DNA from: Candidatus Acidiflorens stordalenmirensis
Lineage (GTDB): Bacteria > Acidobacteriota > Terriglobia > Terriglobales > Acidobacteriaceae
DNA length: 48,112 bases
NCBI GenBank assembly: GCA_003139995.1
Contig: PLIC01000067.1
Coordinates: forward strand, 36,784 to 84,895
Direction: 5' to 3'
Shown here: positions 39,728-47,227 of the stretch, in pieces
How the letters are laid out: every line of letters starts with the position of its first letter
Numbering within the stretch: position 1 is the first letter of the stretch
Program-made: the position numbers and the translations under genes
The notes under the pieces: generated by a model
Told to the model about the DNA's origin: nothing
Database searches by the model: none
What the model saw: only the letters and a program-made list of their open reading frames with translations

Positions 39728-39826
39728 TGGTAATTGGGTAATCTTGTAATTTGGTAATTTGAAACCCCATGCCCAGTGATCTACTGGTTTTCAAATTACC
39801 GAATTACCCGATTACGAAATTACAAA
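39728..39826. repeat. AT-rich octamer-repeat hairpin between mraY and murD
   Basis: The left arm is four 8-base units (TGGTAATT, GGGTAATC, TTGTAATT, TGGTAATT). The right arm (39787-39826) is their inverted copy (AAATTACCGAATTACCCG...). The arms of about 36 bases are separated by about 24 bases and could form a long hairpin. The base composition is far from that of the surrounding genes. Confidence 0.8.
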
Positions 39827-39848
39827 ATTCTCTCGGTTGTGGATTCTC

Positions 39849-40982
39849 TCATCGCAATTTCAATGTTGTCAGTGCAAACAGCGCGAACACCAGCGATGCG
39901 ATCCAGAAACGCACAATCACCTTCGACTCCGACCAGCCTAGCAGTTCGAAGTGATGGTGGATCGGCGCCATCTTGAAAATGCGTTTCTTCCGCAGCTTGT
40001 AGGAACCAACCTGCAAGATCACCGAGAGCGCCTCGATGACAAAGATACCTCCGATGAACGGCAGCAACAGCTCCTGTTTGATCATGACCGCCACGGTGCC
40101 GATCGCGCCGCCCAGCGCCAGCGAGCCAACGTCGCCCATAAACACTTCCGCCGGATGCGCGTTGTACCAGAGAAATCCAATGGCGGAACCGACCATGGCT
40201 CCGCAAAAAATAGTGAGCTCGCCGATCTGCGGCATGCGCTGCAATTCGAGATAGGTGGCAAACGTGGCGTGGCCGCTGACGTAGGTGAGAACCGCTAGCG
40301 CTCCAGCCGCGATCACAGTACAGCCGATGGCGAGCCCGTCAAGGCCGTCGGTAAGATTCACGGCGTTGCTCGATCCGACGATCACAAGCACAACGAAGGC
40401 CACGAACGGCAGGAAAGCCAGCGGCCAGAGTTGGGAATGAACCGCCCATCTCTGGATCACCAGGTCCGGTTGGAACTGCTTGAAGAATGGAACCATCAGC
40501 CTGGTGGAATACTCTCCGCGGTACTGCAAAGCGATCAGTATGATCGCAATCACGACGCTGGCCGCGACCTGAAAGCCCAGCTTGGCGCGTACGGTCAAGC
40601 CGAGATTGCGGCGATGAACGACTTTAAGGTAGTCGTCGGCAAAACCGATCGCACCGAAGGCCAGCGTGGAAAACACGGCGATCCAGACGAACGGATTGCT
40701 CAGGTCGGCCCAGAGCAATGTAGGCACCAGGATGGCGATGGCAATCAGCAAACCACCCATGGTCGGCGTGCCCGCTTTTTTCTGATGCGCCTGCGGACCC
40801 TCTTCGCGGATGTACTGCCCGATCTGGAAATCGAGCAGGCGCCGAATCACGATGGGCCCAACGATCAGCCCGGTGAAAAGCGCGGTGAGGCTGGCGAAGG
40901 CGGTGCGGAAAGTCAGATAACGAAAAATACGGAACGGCGGAAAGTAATGGTAGAGCTTCAGGTAGAGCAGCCAGTAGAGCAA
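39849..40982 (-). CDS. mraY: Phospho-N-acetylmuramoyl-pentapeptide transferase
   Basis: 377 residues from TTG 40982, with GGAGG about six bases upstream. Ten membrane helices are expected. Catalytic and binding motifs are intact: GTPTMGGLLI, FGAIGFADDYLKV (the DDxxK-type aspartates), NAVNLTDGLDGLA, and the end MAPIHHHFELLGWSE. The enzyme moves phospho-MurNAc-pentapeptide from UDP to undecaprenyl phosphate, making lipid I. It follows murF by 14 bases. Confidence 0.96.
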   Translation of the reverse strand: MLYWLLYLKLYHYFPPFRIFRYLTFRTAFASLTALFTGLIVGPIVIRRLLDFQIGQYIREEGPQAHQKKAGTPTMGGLLIAIAILVPTLLWADLSNPFVWIAVFSTLAFGAIGFADDYLKVVHRRNLGLTVRAKLGFQVAASVVIAIILIALQYRGEYSTRLMVPFFKQFQPDLVIQRWAVHSQLWPLAFLPFVAFVVLVIVGSSNAVNLTDGLDGLAIGCTVIAAGALAVLTYVSGHATFATYLELQRMPQIGELTIFCGAMVGSAIGFLWYNAHPAEVFMGDVGSLALGGAIGTVAVMIKQELLLPFIGGIFVIEALSVILQVGSYKLRKKRIFKMAPIHHHFELLGWSESKVIVRFWIASLVFALFALTTLKLR

Positions 40983-40996
40983 TCCGCCTCCGAAAA

Positions 40997-42481
40997 TCAG
41001 TTGCTAGTCGTTGGTCGCTGGTCGTTAGTCGTCGGGCCCTGATGCTTGCTAGTCTGGGCCCCGATCTTCTTTTGCCACGTCTCCAGCGCCTTTTCCAGTT
41101 TGACGCCGCGCGACGCTTTCAGCAATACGACATCGCCTTCGCGAGTCTCGCGCGCGAGCCACTCGCCGGCTTCTTCTGGCGTCGCGACGAATTCCGCATT
41201 CAAGCCCGCTTCGCGAGCCGCTTCCACCATCGGCTTCGCCAAACCCCGCGCGCCAAGCAGGAAGTCTAGTTTGCTTCCGGCCTGAATTCCTGCAATGTAA
41301 CGCCCGCACTCGCGATGCAGTTGCTCGCCGGTGGCACCGAGTTCCAGCATTTCACCGGCGACAACAATCCGGCGCCGGGCGGGCATGGCAGCCAGAGTAT
41401 CGACGGCAGCCATAAGCGCCTTCGGACTTGAATTGTAGCAATCGTAGAGCACGGTGATGTTACCCACTTGGACGACCTGTCCGCGCTTGTCGGCGGGCTG
41501 GAGGGACGGCAGAGCTTCGGCGATCTCCGACGGAGTGATGCCGTGCTCAAGCGCAACCGCAGCCGCGGCGAGCACGTTGTACACGTTGTGCTTGCCCAGC
41601 AACGGACTCCGCACCGGCTGCCGCATTTCGCGGCTGACGAGATCGAAGCGCGTGCCTTCGGATCCAAGGACTTCGATGTTTTCCGCCCGCACATCCGCCG
41701 GAACACCTGCCGTCGGCTTCACGCCGAACAGAATGACCTTGCCCTTGAAGTCGCGGCCGAACTGGCAGACATATTCATCATCGGCATTTAAGACTGCCGT
41801 GCCGCCGTGCGGAAGAGCTTCGATCAGTTCATATTTCGCGCGCGCGATTCCGGCAATGGAGTCGAAGCTCTCCAGATGCACGGGGGCAATGTTGGTGACC
41901 ACGGCCTGGTTCGGCAGCGCGATGCGCGCCAGGGCCGAGATTTCGCCGGGGTGGGACATCCCCATCTCAACCACGGCGAGATCGTATTCCGGCTCGAGAG
42001 TCAGCAGCCCGAGTGGCAGACCAAAATGATTATTGAAATTCCCCTTGGTGCGATGCACGCGGTACTTGACAGCGAGCAAATAGGCCATCGCTTCTTTGGT
42101 GGTGGTCTTGCCCATCGAACCGGTAATGCCGATGGCGGTCTTGCCCCAAATTTTTCGGACCGCCGTCGCCAGCGTCTGCAACGCGACGAGAGTGTCATCG
42201 ACGGCGAGCAGGCTGGCGGGGTTGGAATACCGCGCCAGTTGCCGTTTCTCGACCACCGCGGCAGTCGCGCCTCGGCTCAGCGCCTGCTCGACGAAGTCGT
42301 GGCCGTCGAGGCGTTCGCCCTTGACCGCAAAGAAGAGTTCGCCGGGTTGCACGGTGCGGGAGTCGATGGAATATCCCTGGGCCGTTGCGCGACCTTCGTA
42401 TTGGCCGGCCGCGGCTTGGCCGGTCGGGGCTTGACTGGTCGGAGCAATGAATTCGGCGATGCGGGAGAGAAGAAGTTTCAT
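40997..42481 (-). CDS. murF: UDP-N-acetylmuramoyl-tripeptide-D-alanyl-D-alanine ligase with repeat-encoded tails
   Basis: 494 residues, overlapping murE by four bases (ATGA). ATPase loop IGITGSMGKTTTKEAMAYLL, then AVVEMGMSHPGEI, VLYDCYNSSPKALMAAVDTL and VVAGEMLELG. The enzyme adds D-Ala-D-Ala to the UDP-MurNAc-tripeptide. Two oddities come from repeated DNA. Near the N-terminus, APTSQ-APTGQ-AAAGQ is three 15-base units. At the C-terminus the family's end (LEKALETWQKKIG) is followed by about 19 extra residues ending in GPTTNDQRPTTSN, encoded by a heptamer repeat. The catalytic core is untouched. Confidence 0.96.
   Translation of the reverse strand: MKLLLSRIAEFIAPTSQAPTGQAAAGQYEGRATAQGYSIDSRTVQPGELFFAVKGERLDGHDFVEQALSRGATAAVVEKRQLARYSNPASLLAVDDTLVALQTLATAVRKIWGKTAIGITGSMGKTTTKEAMAYLLAVKYRVHRTKGNFNNHFGLPLGLLTLEPEYDLAVVEMGMSHPGEISALARIALPNQAVVTNIAPVHLESFDSIAGIARAKYELIEALPHGGTAVLNADDEYVCQFGRDFKGKVILFGVKPTAGVPADVRAENIEVLGSEGTRFDLVSREMRQPVRSPLLGKHNVYNVLAAAAVALEHGITPSEIAEALPSLQPADKRGQVVQVGNITVLYDCYNSSPKALMAAVDTLAAMPARRRIVVAGEMLELGATGEQLHRECGRYIAGIQAGSKLDFLLGARGLAKPMVEAAREAGLNAEFVATPEEAGEWLARETREGDVVLLKASRGVKLEKALETWQKKIGAQTSKHQGPTTNDQRPTTSN
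41001..41054. repeat. Heptamer-repeat element at the 3' end of murF
   Basis: Units AGTCGTT, GGTCGCT, GGTCGTT, AGTCGTC in a row, flanked by a direct repeat TTGCTAGTC (41001-41009 and 41046-41054). The block shares a run of about 20 bases with the element in rsmH at 47901-47963. It supplies the last codons and the stop of murF. Confidence 0.75.
42401..42445. repeat. Tandem 15-base repeat in murF
   Basis: Three units, TTGGCCGGCCGCGGC, TTGGCCGGTCGGGGC and TTGACTGGTCGGAGC, keep the frame and encode three pentapeptides of the form A-P-T-x-Q in the variable region before the SIDSRTVQPGELF motif. Confidence 0.75.
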
Positions 42482-44022
42482 ACGATCTTCCCCGTAGTAC
42501 CCGCTTTCGCGGCACTCTTGCAGTCGTAGCCCAAGGCCGTCAGGTTCTCGCGCGCGACGTCCACATCGTCGAACGGAATCGCTCCTTCTTTTGTGGTCTG
42601 CACTTTTTCGTGCCCCTTGCCCGCGAGCAGCACAATGTCGCCGGGGGTTGCCTGTTGCAGAGCGAGAGCGATGGCCTTGCGGCGGTCAGGCTCCATGCAA
42701 TATTTTGCGCCTGACTTCTGCAATCCGGATTTTTGCAAACCAACCACCGCATCGTTCATGATGGCCAGCGGATCTTCCGAGCGCGGGTTGTCGGAAGTAA
42801 GCACGACGAAGTCGCTGCCCTTGCCCGCGGCCTCGCCCATCAGCGGACGCTTGGCGCGGTCGCGATCGCCGCCACATCCGAACAGCGTGATGACCTTGCC
42901 TTTGAGGCCGGCACGGGCGACAAAGTCGCGAGCCAGCGCCATGAGGTTGCGGAGCGCGTCGTCAGTGTGCGCGTAATCGACGACCACGGTGAAAGGCTGG
43001 CCGCAATCCACACGCTCGAAACGACCGGGAACGCTGGCGAGATCGAAGATTCCTTTTGCGATCTCTTCGGCGGAACAACCGCGGGCATATCCGGCGGCGG
43101 AGGCTGCGAGCACGTTGTACACATTCACATTGCCGATCAGCGGAGACCACATGGCGATCTTTCCCGAGGGCGTCACCATTTGAAAACGGGTTCCGCGCGG
43201 CGCGATTTCGACGGACTCGGCATGAAAGTCGCCAGATGTCAGACCGTAGGAGAACACCAGGGCGCTCTTCTTTTTGCAAAGCTTCCAGAGCTGGCGGCCG
43301 TATTCATCGTCAAGGTTAAGAACGGCGGCGCGCGGCGGTTCCGTTCCGCAGCCTTCGAAAAGCACCTGTTTGGCGCGGAAGTACTTTTCCATCGTGCCGT
43401 GGTAATCGAGATGGTCGCGAGTGAGATTCGTGAATACGGCCACATCAAAAGGAATTCCAAAAACGCGCTGCTGCTCCAGCGCGTGCGATGACACTTCCAT
43501 CACCGCTTCGGTGACTCCCTGGCCCAGGCCCTCCGACAAAAGCCGGTTCAACTCCAGCGATTCCGGCGTGGTGTGCGGAGCTGGAAGAATCTTCCCGGCA
43601 ACGTGATATTCGATGGTTCCAACCAGCGCGGTCTTGCGTCCGGCCGCTTGCAATACGGATTCGATCAGGAAGGCGGTCGTGCTTTTTCCATTCGTGCCGG
43701 TGATTCCAGTATTCGCAATTCGCTCGGCGGGACGTTTGTAGAAATTCGCGCTCAGGCGGGCGAGCGCGCGGCGTCCGTGCACGACTTGCGCCCAGGCAAC
43801 CGCGGGGCGCGGCGCTTCGGCCGGCGAATCGGTGACGATGGCAACCGCTCCGGCAGCGATGGCTTGGTTAATGAACCGATTGCCGTCGCTGGTCTCACCT
43901 TTCATAGCGACAAAAACAGTCCCAGGGCGCACCCGTCGGGAATCGTATTCCACGCCGGCGACGGCCGGGTTTCCGCTTTGGGAGAGGACCTCGGCGCCCT
44001 GCAGAAGTTGTTGAAAAGTCAT
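42478..44022 (-). CDS. murE: UDP-MurNAc-L-alanyl-D-glutamate-2,6-diaminopimelate ligase
   Basis: 514 residues. Motifs: GVEYDSRRVRPGTVFVAMKG, ATPase loop GITGTNGKSTTAFLIE, and VMEVSSHALEQQRV. The LTSDNPRSEDP motif (DNPR) marks the meso-diaminopimelate-specific enzyme, so the cell wall is predicted to be of the DAP type. A small 15-base duplication (42710-42739) gives the peptide repeat LQKSG-LQKSG. A TATAAT box lies directly before the start codon, so the gene may also have its own, leaderless transcript. Confidence 0.96.
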   Translation of the reverse strand: MTFQQLLQGAEVLSQSGNPAVAGVEYDSRRVRPGTVFVAMKGETSDGNRFINQAIAAGAVAIVTDSPAEAPRPAVAWAQVVHGRRALARLSANFYKRPAERIANTGITGTNGKSTTAFLIESVLQAAGRKTALVGTIEYHVAGKILPAPHTTPESLELNRLLSEGLGQGVTEAVMEVSSHALEQQRVFGIPFDVAVFTNLTRDHLDYHGTMEKYFRAKQVLFEGCGTEPPRAAVLNLDDEYGRQLWKLCKKKSALVFSYGLTSGDFHAESVEIAPRGTRFQMVTPSGKIAMWSPLIGNVNVYNVLAASAAGYARGCSAEEIAKGIFDLASVPGRFERVDCGQPFTVVVDYAHTDDALRNLMALARDFVARAGLKGKVITLFGCGGDRDRAKRPLMGEAAGKGSDFVVLTSDNPRSEDPLAIMNDAVVGLQKSGLQKSGAKYCMEPDRRKAIALALQQATPGDIVLLAGKGHEKVQTTKEGAIPFDDVDVARENLTALGYDCKSAAKAGTTGKIV

Positions 44023-44030
44023 TGGAGTGA

Positions 44031-44061
44031 TTATAAATAGCCGGATTTCAGCCGGTCGATG
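44031..44061 (-). promoter_or_regulatory. Possible internal promoter before murE
   Basis: On the minus strand TCGACC, about 18 bases, TATAAT (44036-44031), then the ATG at 44022. Transcription would begin within a few bases of the start codon. The -35 box is weak (4 of 6). Confidence 0.35.
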
Positions 44062-44082
44062 TGCCTTAGGCGTAGAGACATT

Positions 44083-46266
44083 TTATCTACCGAAACGGAC
44101 GGTAATGTGTGATCCCGCCGCGACGTGCGCACCGGGCAGGGGCGTTTGTTCGCGGGCGACGCCGCTGCCGACGGCGTCGAGGTCGAGCCCGGCATTCTGC
44201 GCGGCTTCAATCGCAACGCGCAGGTTTTTGCCGAGGAAGGACGGAACTTCGATTCCTCCCTCTTCCACATCGAGAACCACCGTGCCACTGGCCGGCAATT
44301 TCTGTGTGGGTGAATTCTCGGATTGCGTAGCAGGTGAACTCGCAGCCGCTGTCTCCGGGGCGGCCGACGCCGGTTGATCCGCTTCACTTCCGGTCATCGC
44401 CGCGGCAACGACCTGAGCGGCAATTGGGCCGGGCTTGACCGCTGCTGGAATGGCGGGTGTTTCACCGGCTTCGGCTATATCCAGGCTGGCGCCCAAGCGA
44501 TCGGGCGAGCTTTCTTCCAGGCTTGCGTCAGGGACATCGCGGCGAGCCAGCAAAACCTGACGGCTCGGCGGAAGCTGCACGTCATGCGGAACGTGCAAAT
44601 ACTCGAGCGCTTGCTGCGTGATCCGTTGAAACACCGGCGCTGAAACCTGACCTCCCTGGTGCAAGCCGACCGGTGAGTCGAGGATCACGACTACTGCAAT
44701 TTGCGGATCGTTGATGGGCGCGAAGCCGGCAAAAGACGCGACATATTTCGTCTTCGAATATGCGCCGGTGGCCGGATCTACTTTCTGCCCCGTCCCCGTC
44801 TTGCCCGCCGAACTGTAGCCTTCGAGAATCGCTTTGCGTCCGGTGCCGTGGAGCACCACTCCCTGCAGCATCTGCCGCATCTCGGCTGCAGTTAGAGATG
44901 AAATCACCCGCGTCCCCTCGGCAAGCTGGAAGGCGGCGGTTTGCGGGGCATTCTGCGGCTCAATGGTGCCGGCCACGATGCGCGGCGGGACGCGCATGCC
45001 GTCGTTGGCAATCGTCGAGATTAAGGAAACGAGCTGCAGCGGCGAAATGCCAATCTCCTGGCCCATGGAGATCGCGCCAATGGAAACTTTCGACCAGCGT
45101 TCCACCGGTTTCGTCAAGCCACGCGTTTCGCCGGGGAGTTCGATCCCGGTTTGCTGGCCGAATCCGAAAGCGCGGATGTATTTGTAGAAGCGCTCGTCGC
45201 CGAGTCTCAGCGCGACCTTGATGGCGCCGACGTCGCTCGACTCCGCAATAATGTCGGCCACCGAGAGCATGCCGTGCGGTCTGCTGTCGCGGATGCGCAT
45301 ACCGTTGATGACAATCGATCCCATCTGGCAGTCAAACATTTCGTCGGGGCGCGTGATTTTCTCTTCCAGGCCGGCGGAAATAGTCACCATCTTGAAAGTC
45401 GAGCCGGGCTCGTAAACGTCGCTCACGGCGCGGTTTTTCAATGCCTCGTTCTTTATTTCTTTCCGAATATTCGGATTGAACGTGGGCCGGTTGGTGAGCG
45501 CAAGGATCTCGCCGGTGTGAGGATTTTCCACGATCACCGTGCCGGCGATGGCGTGTGTCTCTTCCATCCCGCGATCGAGTTCCCGTTCGGCGATGTACTG
45601 GATGTTCTGATCGATGGTGAGGACGACGTTGTTTCCAGCTTCGGGTTCCTTTTCAACACTGGCAAACCAGCGTTTACGCGCGTCGACGGAAATCATCAGC
45701 TTGCCGGGCTTACCCTGCAGTTGCTGATTGAATTGCCACTCCAGGCCGCTCAGACCCTGATCGTCGGTGCCAACGTACCCCAGAACTTGCGCCGCCAGCT
45801 CCCGCTTTGGATAAAACCGCTTCGGCTCTTTCTGGAAGTGGATGCCTTGCAGATTCAGGGCGCGGATACGCTCAATCACTTCGGCATCGGCTTTCCGCGC
45901 CACCCAGCAAAAGGTCCTGTGGGCGCGGCAGTCGGCGAGCACAACGCGAGGATTGTCTTTCGTGATGCGCGCAATCAGACTGATGGTATTGGCGAGATCG
46001 GGAGCTTCCGAGGGCACCACGAAGGCCGAGTCCACCTGGATGGACATCGCCAGCTCACGCCCCGCGTGATCGTAAATGACGCCGCGTTTCGGAGAGAGAT
46101 CGAAGCTGCGCTGCTGCTGGTGCTGGGCGCGGCGCTCGAAATCGCCATAGCAGAAAATTTGGAGATAGACCAGCCGCACGCAGATTGCGAGCAGCCAGAA
46201 GCAAAGGAATCCAGACAAGGCATAGAGCCTGAATCTTGCGCCGTTCGAAGAGGTACTTGCCGCCAC
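44083..46266 (-). CDS. ftsI: Septal peptidoglycan transpeptidase (penicillin-binding protein) with PASTA domain
   Basis: 727 residues from GTG 46266. One membrane helix near the N-terminus (LYALSGFLCFWLLAICVRLV), a dimerisation domain (RGVIYDHAGRELAMS), then the transpeptidase domain with SxxK in EPGSTFKM and KTG in SAGKTGTGQK. The second motif, normally SxN, reads SSD (IIAESSDVGAIK), so the conserved Asn is Asp. After an Ala/Pro-rich linker (about 590-655) a single PASTA domain closes the protein (IEVPSFLGKNLRVAIEAAQN, GSHITVRFGR). FtsI crosslinks septal peptidoglycan with FtsW. The start codon follows a heptamer hairpin and has no clear ribosome site. Confidence 0.94.
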   Translation of the reverse strand: MAASTSSNGARFRLYALSGFLCFWLLAICVRLVYLQIFCYGDFERRAQHQQQRSFDLSPKRGVIYDHAGRELAMSIQVDSAFVVPSEAPDLANTISLIARITKDNPRVVLADCRAHRTFCWVARKADAEVIERIRALNLQGIHFQKEPKRFYPKRELAAQVLGYVGTDDQGLSGLEWQFNQQLQGKPGKLMISVDARKRWFASVEKEPEAGNNVVLTIDQNIQYIAERELDRGMEETHAIAGTVIVENPHTGEILALTNRPTFNPNIRKEIKNEALKNRAVSDVYEPGSTFKMVTISAGLEEKITRPDEMFDCQMGSIVINGMRIRDSRPHGMLSVADIIAESSDVGAIKVALRLGDERFYKYIRAFGFGQQTGIELPGETRGLTKPVERWSKVSIGAISMGQEIGISPLQLVSLISTIANDGMRVPPRIVAGTIEPQNAPQTAAFQLAEGTRVISSLTAAEMRQMLQGVVLHGTGRKAILEGYSSAGKTGTGQKVDPATGAYSKTKYVASFAGFAPINDPQIAVVVILDSPVGLHQGGQVSAPVFQRITQQALEYLHVPHDVQLPPSRQVLLARRDVPDASLEESSPDRLGASLDIAEAGETPAIPAAVKPGPIAAQVVAAAMTGSEADQPASAAPETAAASSPATQSENSPTQKLPASGTVVLDVEEGGIEVPSFLGKNLRVAIEAAQNAGLDLDAVGSGVAREQTPLPGAHVAAGSHITVRFGR

Positions 46267-46272
46267 GGATTG

Positions 46273-46361
46273 GGTCTCAGGTTTCAGGTCTTAGGTTTCA
46301 GGTCTCAGGTTGGACTCGTGAGCTTTCCACTGAGACCTGGGAACTGAGGCCTGAGGCCTGA
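46273..46361. repeat. Heptamer-repeat hairpin between ftsL and ftsI
   Basis: Left arm, six units: GGTCTCA, GGTTTCA, GGTCTTA, GGTTTCA, GGTCTCA, GGTTGGA (46273-46314). Right arm (46330-46361) is the inverted form, in units such as TCAGGCC and CCAGGTC read on the minus strand. It fills almost the whole gap between the two genes. Confidence 0.85.
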
Positions 46362-46362
46362 T

Positions 46363-46821
46363 TTACTGCGTCGCCACCACCGCGACCGGAGTCACGCTGG
46401 CCATTACTGGCGTGGAGGCATCGCTGACGGCGTCCATGCGAAGCACCTGCCCAGGCTGCGGCGATTGCATGCCGAGCTTGCGCGCCATTACATCAATTCG
46501 CTCCGGATCGCGCAGCGACGCCTCTTCCAGGCGCAAGGCCCGGTTCATTTCCGTAAGACCATCACGCTCGGTCCGCAGCGTCTCGATCTTGTAGCCGTAT
46601 TCGATCGCGCGAAAGTGCTGCAGCGCGTATCCCATGACCAGCAGAAACAAGCAACACAGCGCAAGCCCGAAGTATTTCATCTCGCGCGCGCGGCGCGGGT
46701 CTTCGACCTTCACCAGACGCGAGTTGTCGATGGTCTTGCGGAAATAGATTTCCGGGGTCCCCAGCCAGCAGGACTTGTGCCGGATGGAAAAAGCTGCGCT
46801 TTGCATGGCCACGGCGCTCAT
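46363..46821 (-). CDS. ftsL: Cell division protein FtsL-like
   Basis: 152 residues, ATG with GGAGTGG nine bases upstream. After about 50 cytoplasmic residues there is one membrane helix (YFGLALCCLFLLVMGYAL), a coiled-coil segment (IETLRTERDGLTEMNRALRL) and the ending IDVMARKLGMQSPQPGQV typical of FtsL/DivIC proteins. FtsL links FtsI and FtsW to FtsB and FtsQ in the divisome. The call rests on layout and position between rsmH and ftsI, because FtsL sequences are poorly conserved. Confidence 0.85.
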   Translation of the reverse strand: MSAVAMQSAAFSIRHKSCWLGTPEIYFRKTIDNSRLVKVEDPRRAREMKYFGLALCCLFLLVMGYALQHFRAIEYGYKIETLRTERDGLTEMNRALRLEEASLRDPERIDVMARKLGMQSPQPGQVLRMDAVSDASTPVMASVTPVAVVATQ

Positions 46822-46824
46822 GAT

Positions 46825-47010
46825 TTATGCCACTCCAAGAAATTTGGAATCGTATTCTGCGTTTTTCTGAACGGAAGCGAACCATGTTTCGACGAGCAAT
46901 GGTTCGACGGCCGTTTCTCCGACGATCAAGGCCCCGTCCGACTGCGCTCTCTGTTCCGCGCGCTCGACCGTTGCCATCAGATCTTCAATAAGGGTGCCGG
47001 TGAATGTCAT
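46825..47010 (-). CDS. Small dcw-cluster protein, unknown; probably longer at the N-terminus
   Basis: 61 residues from ATG 47010, ending three bases before ftsL. The frame stays open upstream to about 47200 and reads like real protein (KIWEIAAGILYEQAATLWWS, then a Lys-rich stretch), but it has no ATG, GTG or TTG. An ATG at 47159 in another frame would join it if one G were added to the GGG at 47142-47144, giving a protein of about 111 residues. So the gene may carry a frameshift, or the short form may be true. No family recognised. The place, between rsmH and ftsL, suggests a role in division or in this operon's control, by context only. Confidence 0.5.
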   Translation of the reverse strand: MTFTGTLIEDLMATVERAEQRAQSDGALIVGETAVEPLLVETWFASVQKNAEYDSKFLGVA

Positions 47011-47227
47011 TTCGAATGTTCCAGTTTTTTCTTCTCTGGACGCGGCCTTGTTCTGTTTTTTCTTGGCCGCTCCGGGAAAACTCCACCACAGAGTTGCGGC
47101 CTGCTCGTACAGGATGCCGGCCGCGATTTCCCATATCTTTACCCGGCGCGCCTTACCATCACCGCACCGGGAGCCCGGCAGTTTCTCCGGACAAACTCAA
47201 ACTTGGGTCAACCAAACTTCGTCTCGC

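Noticed and set aside
45151-46347. 398-codon open frame on the plus strand opposite ftsI
   Set aside because: Shadow of ftsI; it would also run through the heptamer hairpin.
46273-46361. Repeated units resembling a small CRISPR array
   Set aside because: Units are 7 bases with no spacers and the second half is inverted; no cas genes are present.
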